Shown here: positions 33,803 to 39,567 of the stretch, one piece after another
Numbering within the stretch: position 1 is the first letter of the stretch
Layout: each line of letters starts with the position of its first letter
IMG/VR virus record: IMGVR_UViG_3300030106_003144
Coordinates: 1,269-40,835 of that record
Direction: 5' to 3' (one strand)
Length of the DNA stretch: 39,567 nt
DNA from: a virus
The notes under the pieces: model-generated
The model's database searches: none
Seen by the model: the letters and a program-made list of their open reading frames with translations, nothing else
What the model was told of the DNA's origin: nothing
Program-made: the position numbers and the translations under genes

Positions 33803-34564
33803 TTAAAATGTAAATCCTTCCGTTGCTGCGAAAGGCGATTGTACATCGAGAGCAAATGCCAATATTGCATCTGACTCTGGATTCTTTTGAACATCTACAG
33901 CTAATTTAAACTCATTCTCTGTAATTGCTCGTTTAGGTTTGAACAATAGTTTAGGTATATCACTACTTCTATCAAAATAAATTTCTGTAATTACGGCTGA
34001 TAAGGGTGTCTTATGGTGTGTCAAATGTTTCACATACGCTTGTAATCCCATCTTCTGCGAGTTATCCCCGAAGACACTCGTAGCAGGTAAATGTATTTGG
34101 TATAGAGTGTTATCAGAAACAATACCCTCGTCTGCTACCATAACCCCTATACGAGAATGAAATCGGCAACCTCTACTGTCACCTTTTCCTGAACCTTTTA
34201 CATTCCACACACAATCAAAACAAGTTTGAGATTGTACGTTTTGGCGACTTACATTGGGTGATGGTCTACCCGTGCGGGTATCATCTGACCAACAAAAAGG
34301 TTTAGCAGGTTTATTCTCATCAAAATCCTTTTCGTAATATGAACGTTGGATTGCAGAGGCTTTAACTACAATTACTTCTATCAACTTTTCTGTAGTGCGC
34401 CCCGTTTCTTGTCCACCCTTATAAAAATTAAATGCCAAGTTTTTTAAGTTAATTTTATTACCATTAAATACAGGAACAACTGATGGTGCAGTTTGTCCAT
34501 CTTCCGCATTTTCAAGCACTGCTAACAAATCGTTAACACGAGTATTCGATTTATCCTGTCCCAA
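33803..34564 (-). CDS. four-Cys zinc protein, possible ssDNA-binding partner, TTG start
   Basis: A 253-residue protein whose frame opens with TTG at 34564 after an AGG element seven bases upstream; no in-frame ATG lies near. Residues 91-133 carry PFCWSDD, then TCFDCVWNVKGSGKGDSRGCRF, placing C91, C115, C118 and C133 as a likely zinc site. The surrounding strands (LYQIHLPATSVFGDN; ITEIYFDRSS) are OB-like. It belongs to a family in marine phages always adjacent to the SSB-like gene. It is probably a nucleic-acid-binding replication accessory protein. I know no experimental function. The next gene starts after a 23-base gap carrying its ribosome site. Confidence 0.7.
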   Translation of the reverse strand: MGQDKSNTRVNDLLAVLENAEDGQTAPSVVPVFNGNKINLKNLAFNFYKGGQETGRTTEKLIEVIVVKASAIQRSYYEKDFDENKPAKPFCWSDDTRTGRPSPNVSRQNVQSQTCFDCVWNVKGSGKGDSRGCRFHSRIGVMVADEGIVSDNTLYQIHLPATSVFGDNSQKMGLQAYVKHLTHHKTPLSAVITEIYFDRSSDIPKLLFKPKRAITENEFKLAVDVQKNPESDAILAFALDVQSPFAATEGFTF

Positions 34565-34573
34565 AACGTTTAC

Positions 34574-34840
34574 CTACAATTCGTCATCAAAATTAAAAGG
34601 TTCATCTGGCAATTCAAAATCAGAAGTTTCAACCTCACTTTGTTTAGCTTCTACTTCTTTTTTGTTAGCCTTTTTTAAAGCCTCAAGCACAGCAGGTATA
34701 TCAAAGCGGTATGCTTTCCGGCCCACATTGATGTAACAGTCTGAAGGTATCTGACCCTGCTTTACCCACTTACGTATGGTAGCCACGTGAACGGATAAAG
34801 TGTTAGCCAAATCCTCTATTGGTAAATACTTGTCGGTCAT
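34574..34840 (-). CDS. excisionase/MerR-type helix-turn-helix protein with acidic tail
   Basis: An 88-residue protein. Residues 3-55 form a winged helix-turn-helix of the excisionase type: YLPIEDLANTLSVHVATIRK as helix-turn-helix, WVKQGQIPSD as the recognition turn, and GRKAYRFDIPAVLEALKK as wing and closing helix. Residues 60-88 are an acidic tail ending PFNFDDEL, similar in style to the SSB tip encoded nearby. No integrase or attachment site is visible in the window, so it is more likely an operon regulator or origin-binding protein than an excisionase. It lies one base after the upstream stop, with AGGAG eleven bases before the ATG. Target sites are unknown. Confidence 0.8.
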   Translation of the reverse strand: MTDKYLPIEDLANTLSVHVATIRKWVKQGQIPSDCYINVGRKAYRFDIPAVLEALKKANKKEVEAKQSEVETSDFELPDEPFNFDDEL

Positions 34841-34841
34841 T

Positions 34842-35249
34842 TTACTTGCTTCTCCTCACAGTAATGGTGTAAGCACTATCCACATTTAAACCCGGTGGTA
34901 GTTTGTCGGGGTTCTCCTCTAAAAACTGACGCATGTTTCCCTGATGTAATCGTTTCTCCAATAAGTCCACCGCGTCATTGTCCTTAATAAACTTGTTCAT
35001 AGACTCCCAATCGGAAGTCCAATATTTAGTATGGATTTTCCTAAAGAATGTCCCACGTGAAGTACGTACAGATTCCACGTTGTTTGTTTTGCAATGCTCC
35101 AGCAATGCTGCTTTAACTACCTCAAGCTTATCGTTAAGAAGAGCTTCTTCCTCTTTAAGTTGAGCAGCAATCTGTGCTTTCTTTTCGCGTATTTTAATAT
35201 AGACAGAGACAAGTCTATCTACACTAACTGCATCAGTAGTATTGGCCAC
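34842..35249 (-). CDS. conserved coiled-coil replication-region protein, GTG start
   Basis: A protein of 135 residues when started at GTG 35249, which has GGGGAG seven bases upstream. The ATG at 35264 lacks any site and its first residues (GRII) encode that very Shine-Dalgarno element, so I reject it. Residues 8-55 are a coiled coil (YIKIREKKAQIAAQLKEEEA). The rest is conserved: VESVRTSRGTFFRKIHTKYW, then FLEENPDKLPPGLNVDSAYT. It resembles Gp157-type phage proteins of recombination or resistance regions, and is frequent in marine phage replication operons. It could bind DNA or inhibit a host nuclease; neither is shown. It is the first gene after the promoter at 35301-35328. Confidence 0.72.
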   Translation of the reverse strand: MANTTDAVSVDRLVSVYIKIREKKAQIAAQLKEEEALLNDKLEVVKAALLEHCKTNNVESVRTSRGTFFRKIHTKYWTSDWESMNKFIKDNDAVDLLEKRLHQGNMRQFLEENPDKLPPGLNVDSAYTITVRRSK

Positions 35250-35256
35250 AATTATT

Positions 35257-35262
35257 CTCCCC
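35257..35262 (-). promoter_or_regulatory. ribosome binding site deciding a GTG start
   Basis: GGGGAG on the minus strand lies seven bases upstream of GTG 35249 and overlaps the ATG at 35264. It therefore indicates the GTG as the true start of the coiled-coil gene. Confidence 0.7.
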
Positions 35263-35292
35263 AATGATTGTGTTTAGTAATGTTTACTAGCT

Positions 35293-35306
35293 TATAATTA
35301 ATTATA
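35293..35306. repeat. 14-base perfect palindrome in the operon gap
   Basis: TATAATTAATTATA is a perfect inverted repeat that contains TATAAT on both strands. It overlaps the -10 element of the minus-strand promoter and lies in a 68-base gap between two genes. It could be an operator for a dimeric repressor or simply a symmetric -10 region. Confidence 0.5.
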
Positions 35307-35328
35307 GTGCATTATTATTAACTTTCAA
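35301..35328 (-). promoter_or_regulatory. candidate sigma70-type promoter within the replication operon
   Basis: On the minus strand TTGAAA (35328-35323) and TATAAT (35306-35301) are separated by 16 bases. The -35 box falls in the last codons of the helicase gene. Predicted transcription would start near 35294, about 45 bases before the GTG at 35249, and serve the coiled-coil, helix-turn-helix, zinc, SSB and primase genes. The match is five of six and six of six to consensus; spacing is one base under ideal. Confidence 0.6.
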
Positions 35329-36859
35329 GTACTTCTTCGTATAAATCTATCATTTTTGTATGAACGTTAATTCGGTTGTCTAACATCCTGTAAACGGCTT
35401 TCTCAACAGGCGAACCTTGTAGCTGTACCACAGTACAGGGGTGAGTTTGCCCTGACCTGTGCACCCTTGCATTGGCTTGAGCATAAGTCTCTAACGAAGA
35501 TGTTGGCCCCCACCACACAATAGTGTTTGCAGCAGTAAGGGTTACCCCGTGTGCAGCAGCTTGAGGTTGAATTATTAATACTTGAGGGTCAGGCGTGTTT
35601 TGAAATTCATCGAATATACGAGTCCGATTGTTGGCACTTACATCACCTCTAATAATATCCGTAGTTACTCCATCTTTTTCTAGCTTTTCCTGAAGCAAAT
35701 CAATTACATGCTTAAAAGGTACAAACACCAGAACCTTCTGGCTTGATTCATTAATAACTTCTTGTAGGACTTTATAACGATTCTTTATGTCAAACTCTAT
35801 TGTCTCTCCTGAATCGGTGTACACAGCCCCACACGACAGTTGTAAGAGTTTGTTCATGTTAACGGCTGCATTGGCTGCGGTAATTTGTTCCCCATCAGCT
35901 ATTGCCACCATTTGACTCTTCAGTATCTTATAGTATTTCTTTTGCTGTGGTGTAAGGGCTACTTCCCTATGAGTGTAAGTCATCTCCGGTAAATCTAAAC
36001 ATTGGTCTTTGGTAAAACGGATAGCAGGTTGCAAGGCATTGAATACTATTTCAGTAGCGTTAGGTTTAGGAATCCATTTGAATTGAGTTATTTTGTGCAT
36101 GACCAACTCTCTAAACGCCCCAAAAAACATAGGAACCTTCTTAGGATTAACAAGTTTAGCTAACCCATATCCGTCTAATGGGGATTGGGCGGCAGGTGTG
36201 CCTGTCATCATCCATAACCATGTATCTGGTTTAAGCAAAGAGTTAAGTACTTTCCACCGTTTTGATTGTGCATTTTTATAGTGCGTAGCTTCATCAGCAA
36301 TGATTAAGTCAAAATTCCCATTAGCAATAACGTCTTTAACTATCTCCACCCCATCGTAATTGATAATGACATACTCAGCACCGTTGTTAATTATTTTCTC
36401 TCGTTTAGCTTTTGGCCCATGTGCTATGTCCACACTTCGGTGCATAGCAAACTTAAACAAGTCAGCTCTCCATGCAGAATCCATAATGGAAAGAGGGCAT
36501 ATTATGAGGACACGTTTAATTAACCCTTCCTTCATTAAAAAATCTGATGCCCATATTGCACTGGCCGTTTTACCCGTGCCTTGTTCATTAAAACAAAAAG
36601 CCCTGCGGTTCAGAGTTAAAAAAGCAGATGTAGTTTTCTGATGTTCAAAGGGTTTATGTCTACCACCCCATTGGTACTTACCCATGATAGGGGAAGGTAC
36701 GTCTTTTATGTTGAGGTTTTTAAGTACACGAGACTCATCTACGCCCCACTTTACCAGTACTTTATTGCACCCCAAGTCCTTGCTGTTGGGTATAGCTGTA
36801 GTGATTTTGTTAGGGTTGCGTACTCTGAGCAACAGCCCTCTGTTATCTACCACCCGCAT
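35318..36859 (-). CDS. SNF2-type superfamily 2 DNA helicase
   Basis: A 513-residue helicase. Motif I FNEQGTGKTAS (K97) follows the Q-like HKPFEHQKTTSAF. Motif II is IIADEAT (D189, E190), a DEAT rather than DEAH box. Motif III is MMTGTPAA at 218-224. The second RecA-like domain has VLVFVPFKHVIDLL, then IIQPQAAAHGVTLTAANTIV and motif VI ANARVHRSGQ. This order is that of SNF2/RapA-like translocases carried by many phages. It probably unwinds or remodels DNA or displaces proteins during replication or recombination. Start ATG 36859 overlaps the preceding stop (TAATG), with GGAG six bases upstream. Confidence 0.9.
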   Translation of the reverse strand: MRVVDNRGLLLRVRNPNKITTAIPNSKDLGCNKVLVKWGVDESRVLKNLNIKDVPSPIMGKYQWGGRHKPFEHQKTTSAFLTLNRRAFCFNEQGTGKTASAIWASDFLMKEGLIKRVLIICPLSIMDSAWRADLFKFAMHRSVDIAHGPKAKREKIINNGAEYVIINYDGVEIVKDVIANGNFDLIIADEATHYKNAQSKRWKVLNSLLKPDTWLWMMTGTPAAQSPLDGYGLAKLVNPKKVPMFFGAFRELVMHKITQFKWIPKPNATEIVFNALQPAIRFTKDQCLDLPEMTYTHREVALTPQQKKYYKILKSQMVAIADGEQITAANAAVNMNKLLQLSCGAVYTDSGETIEFDIKNRYKVLQEVINESSQKVLVFVPFKHVIDLLQEKLEKDGVTTDIIRGDVSANNRTRIFDEFQNTPDPQVLIIQPQAAAHGVTLTAANTIVWWGPTSSLETYAQANARVHRSGQTHPCTVVQLQGSPVEKAVYRMLDNRINVHTKMIDLYEEVLES

Positions 36860-37176
36860 TATTTGCTCCGTTTCTTGACTGTTGTTTTGGTGATGCGCCC
36901 ACCTTTTTTAGCTACATTCTTGTAGTTACGAGCACGGTTTTTACTGCGACTCTCTATCTTTATGCCATCTTTATTGCTTCCCCCACGACTTAAGGCTTTG
37001 TTATGACTAACATCTTTACCTTCCCGCTTGTCAGCCTTACCGTTGTTGTTAGCGTCCCTTCCTGTCCTGTCAACCGCACGTCTGGCCCGTTGTCTCTCCA
37101 TTCTGGCTTTAAAAGCGGCACTACCTACAGGTTTGTTTTTTTGTTTGGGTCTATCTTTTGGGTTCTTGTAAGCCAT
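36859..37176 (-). CDS. small basic HNH-like protein with EF-hand-like loop
   Basis: A 105-residue protein with 35 Lys/Arg. Residues 41-52 (DANNNGKADKRE) fit a canonical EF-hand or dockerin calcium loop: D41, N43, N45, G46, D49 and E52. Directly after comes DVSHNKALSRGGSNKDG, then SRSKNRARN, resembling the core of an HNH nuclease: H58, N68 and N80 or N84. It lacks the cysteine pairs of many HNH enzymes and is short, so activity is uncertain. It is in tight overlap (TAATG) with the RecB-like nuclease upstream and the helicase downstream. A nucleic-acid-binding role in recombination or packaging is likely; nuclease activity is a hypothesis. Confidence 0.7.
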   Translation of the reverse strand: MAYKNPKDRPKQKNKPVGSAAFKARMERQRARRAVDRTGRDANNNGKADKREGKDVSHNKALSRGGSNKDGIKIESRSKNRARNYKNVAKKGGRITKTTVKKRSK

Positions 37177-37853
37177 TATTTCCTCCCGTTATGTGGACAT
37201 TCCAACACGATGCAATGTGCTCGACACAACCCCGTAGGTCGTGGATTCCATACATCTAGTTCATAAGCTTTTTCCATTTTACCGTATTCACTTAACCATT
37301 TTTGCCAGAGGGTAGGTTCATTCTCAATAGTGTAAGTGTCTTTAACAAACGCATTACACACCACAAAAAGTAAACCACCCTTGACTATTTTTATCTCAGG
37401 GAAGTGCTTGAACGTAGCCAACGCCATCAGTTCAAGTTGCCCTTTGTCTGCATACTTTGCTGACTTCCCTGTTTTGTAATCAATAACTTTAGCTGTCCCT
37501 TTTTCCCTATTAAGTATGGTTAGGTCAGAAACCCCACGCCACCACACGTCTTTATCAAAAAACCCACAAGGTTCTAAGTTAGCAGTTAACCCCATCCTGT
37601 ATTCGCACAGTTTTTCTCCATCCATATTATTAAGTTTATCTAATATGGGTTTAGCAAATCCAAAACGTGGGTCTAAAGGTGTGTTCTCACCTATGTATTC
37701 TTCAGCCGCCTTATGGAACTCATTACCATAAAGAATAGGTTCTGTTTCAAAATCCTCTTTGTAATCTTTAACCACTTTTAAGTGGTAATATTTTTTAGGG
37801 CATTGGTCAAACGTTTTTATGCTACTGAATGACCACGCGGGTTTGGTGTCCAT
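37176..37853 (-). CDS. RecB/Cas4-like PD-(D/E)XK nuclease
   Basis: A 225-residue nuclease. SFSSIKTFDQCPKKYYHLKV at 8-27 and GNEFHKAAEEYI at 43-54 are the opening motifs of RecB/Cas4 nucleases. WWRGVSDLTI with D110, then KVIDYKTGKS with D125 and K127, forms the catalytic core, followed by Q139. C18 with C210, C214 and C219 (GLCRAHCIVLEC) recalls the four-cysteine iron-sulfur site of Cas4 and AddB. It would process DNA ends during recombination-dependent replication. The gene overlaps the polymerase end by 37 bases and its own stop overlaps the next start. No CRISPR locus is present, so a Cas4 adaptation role is not suggested. Confidence 0.85.
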   Translation of the reverse strand: MDTKPAWSFSSIKTFDQCPKKYYHLKVVKDYKEDFETEPILYGNEFHKAAEEYIGENTPLDPRFGFAKPILDKLNNMDGEKLCEYRMGLTANLEPCGFFDKDVWWRGVSDLTILNREKGTAKVIDYKTGKSAKYADKGQLELMALATFKHFPEIKIVKGGLLFVVCNAFVKDTYTIENEPTLWQKWLSEYGKMEKAYELDVWNPRPTGLCRAHCIVLECPHNGRK

Positions 37854-39567
37854 ACTACAGATTCCCCATAGTTTTTTCCTACCTCAACGTCACCACGAAC
37901 AGGCAAGCCCTCTGCCCATTCTGGAGTCCAAGACATACACTCATCGACAAAAGCCGCAGCTTCGTCTACTTGTTTGTCTGGTACACAGCATATCACAGAA
38001 TCATGCACAGTAAGTAAAACACGATACTGTTTAGAAATTTGTACCATTTGGTCAGCCATTACACATCGTGCCAGTGCTTGGCAAACATTCTCTACTACTT
38101 TACCACCGTAGATGTTTGTGTAGCCAGTTCTAGTTTTATAAGCGAACTGTACTCCCTTCTCCCCCTCGGTAGCTTTCAGTCCATCGTAAAACATAAAAAG
38201 ACCAGAGGGTAGTTTTATACCAAACACATCAGGCTGTACAGTTAAGACTCCTTCACGCCCGAAACTTGTTGCATCCCCGTTATACATATTTGTTAACATG
38301 TCCTGAGCATTACGCCACAGAGCAGTAATAGCTCCACTGGCTGTACGATATTTCCGTATTATTCTAGTTGCCTCATCTGCATCTACCTCAACCCCAAAAG
38401 ATTTAAGTTGTGCACGAAATTTAACTGCGCCCATACCATACCCACAACCTAATACTGTTTGCTTGCCGATGAAACGTTCCTCTGAAGTTACTTCGTCTTC
38501 AGACTTATCATAAATTTCCGCTGCCATTATTTTGTAAACATCCCTCCCATCTTCAAAAGCAGCAAGTAGATCATTTTGTTTAGACAGCCACGCAAGCATC
38601 CGTGCTTCTATCTGTGCTGAATCGGCTTCTACCAAAGTGTGTCCCGTAGGAGCTTCAATGCAAGACTTAAGTACCTTCGCGTTCTCACCCCGACTAGGGA
38701 GGTTTTGTAAATTTATTTTATCTGAGCCACCCCATCTTCCTGTATGGGCTGCATAGTATTTAATGGGTACAGGCAACGCACCTCGTGATGCAATATCTAA
38801 AAACCTTTCAGTGCGTGTTTCCTCTAACGTACTTTTAAGCCCAATCCGTGCAGCCACTAGTTCACGCACTCTTACGTCTTCATGTTCCTGTAATGCCACA
38901 AAACCTTCATCGTTTTTAGCCAAAGCAAAAGTTTCTTTACCTGTACGTAAACTTATTTTTGTAGGGGCTTCAACTCCCAGCTCCTCCAATGCTTTAGCAA
39001 ATTTAGGGTTAGACATAAGATCGTCCTTGGAAATATTAACTCGCTGAATAAGCTTCTCTTTCTCACCTTTAATGGTGTCTAAGTGACCCTTCAGCTTTTG
39101 CGTGTTAAGTGTTAGTACGGGTTGGATAAACATACGAAGAGTTAGATCAATCACTTTAAGCTCACTGGTCTTAAAATTATTAGTCCGTACTAGCTTGGAA
39201 AACAAAGCGTAAGTTAAGTCCACATCGTTTACACAATAATCTCCATATTTAGAAAGGTCATCATCACCAAAGTCTAAACGATGTTTGCCCAACGCGCTCA
39301 CCACCTCGTCCCCTTTTTCTCCAAGATTGTACTTCTGGGATAACGTTGCAAGAGAAGACGATACTTCTGTCCCATTAACAGCACGACCCATACACAAAGT
39401 ATCAAGATATAACTTAGGACGAATATCAAAAACCCAATTAAGAATAGCACCATCAAACATAGTGTTATGAGCAAGTAAAGCACTTGTCCCCCAAGAAAAG
39501 TTATCGTGTAAGTAAGTGCGTAACTCATCAATCTCTCCTGATAACCAAATAGTTTCCCCACCATTTA
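37817..39567 (-). CDS. polA: family A DNA polymerase, 5' truncated
   Basis: The frame is open at the right edge and gives 582 C-terminal residues; the internal ATG at 39460 lies inside the exonuclease motif HNTMFDGAI, so it is not the start. Proofreading motifs are HNTMFD, LYLDTLC and YCVNDVD. Numbering from that Met, polymerase motif A is LVEADSAQIEARM (D280), motif B RFIGKQTVLGCGYG (R329, K333) and motif C LLTVHDSV. TGRWGGSDKINLQNLP is also present. The residue equivalent to E. coli 762 is L337, the most common state in marine phages. No 5' nuclease domain is visible. It replicates the phage genome with the adjacent primase-helicase and SSB. It heads the visible part of the operon. Confidence 0.93.
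   Translation of the reverse strand, partial: NGGETIWLSGEIDELRTYLHDNFSWGTSALLAHNTMFDGAILNWVFDIRPKLYLDTLCMGRAVNGTEVSSSLATLSQKYNLGEKGDEVVSALGKHRLDFGDDDLSKYGDYCVNDVDLTYALFSKLVRTNNFKTSELKVIDLTLRMFIQPVLTLNTQKLKGHLDTIKGEKEKLIQRVNISKDDLMSNPKFAKALEELGVEAPTKISLRTGKETFALAKNDEGFVALQEHEDVRVRELVAARIGLKSTLEETRTERFLDIASRGALPVPIKYYAAHTGRWGGSDKINLQNLPSRGENAKVLKSCIEAPTGHTLVEADSAQIEARMLAWLSKQNDLLAAFEDGRDVYKIMAAEIYDKSEDEVTSEERFIGKQTVLGCGYGMGAVKFRAQLKSFGVEVDADEATRIIRKYRTASGAITALWRNAQDMLTNMYNGDATSFGREGVLTVQPDVFGIKLPSGLFMFYDGLKATEGEKGVQFAYKTRTGYTNIYGGKVVENVCQALARCVMADQMVQISKQYRVLLTVHDSVICCVPDKQVDEAAAFVDECMSWTPEWAEGLPVRGDVEVGKNYGESVVWTPNPRGHSVA

Noticed and set aside
34574-34840. Excisionase of a prophage
   Set aside because: The fold fits, but no integrase, attachment site or other lysogeny gene is in the window, so I keep the neutral helix-turn-helix label.
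35250-35264. ATG start at 35264 for the coiled-coil gene
   Set aside because: The Shine-Dalgarno-like GGGGAG lies inside this extension and is correctly spaced for the GTG at 35249.
37176-37853. Cas4 of a CRISPR system
   Set aside because: No Cas1, Cas2 or repeat array is present; the neighbours are replication genes.
39298-39564. 88-codon hydrophobic minus-strand frame at the right edge
   Set aside because: It is out of frame with the polymerase, whose reading continues to the window end with the HNTMFD exonuclease motif.

Overview
The window is part of a tailed-phage genome, almost certainly a marine podovirus-like phage known mostly from uncultured ocean viromes. There are 37 supported coding sequences with almost no gaps. 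No stretch without a gene exceeds about 70 bases, and I see no tRNA, rRNA, CRISPR or insertion sequence. Many products match, from memory and not by search, small conserved proteins typical of marine phage genomes. The host cannot be named from the sequence. Terminase, portal and capsid genes are not here and presumably lie upstream of base 1.

Plus strand, 1-29931, is a late (virion and lysis) operon in which most neighbours touch or overlap by 1-4 bases. Bases 1-4366 hold head-tail adaptor-like proteins, three small basic proteins, a virion protein with a cupredoxin-like copper-site motif, and repeat-rich decoration or fibre proteins. Bases 4380-12370 hold a fibre gene followed by three tandem paralogous fibre genes. 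These three carry five seven-bladed repeat arrays, most likely beta-propellers, arranged 2+1+2. Bases 12380-14946 form a lysis and envelope cassette: a tail-anchored coiled-coil protein, a class 3 lipase, a small lipoprotein, a holin-like protein and a T4-type lysozyme. Bases 14949-29931 hold a tail hub or nozzle protein, accessory virion proteins, and a set of large internal or ejection proteins ending in a 2095-residue protein with an HExxH zinc-protease motif.

Minus strand, 39567-29936, is the replication operon, read toward the late genes: DNA polymerase A (cut by the window end), a RecB/Cas4-like nuclease, a small basic HNH-like protein, an SNF2-type helicase, a host-nuclease-inhibitor-like coiled-coil protein, a small helix-turn-helix protein, a four-cysteine zinc protein, an OB-fold-type single-strand binding protein with an acidic tail, a fused primase-polymerase/helicase, and a small conserved protein. 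A strong candidate sigma70-type promoter lies at 35301-35328 and would start the second half of this operon. The two operons converge with only four bases between their stop codons and no visible hairpin terminator.

The most notable points are the 35-blade propeller array shared over three genes, the copper-site-like domain in a virion protein, a phage lipase in the lysis cassette, the zincin in the giant ejection protein, a polymerase with leucine at the 762-equivalent site, and an SSB-like acidic tail on the helix-turn-helix protein. None is a wholly new system that the sequence alone can prove.
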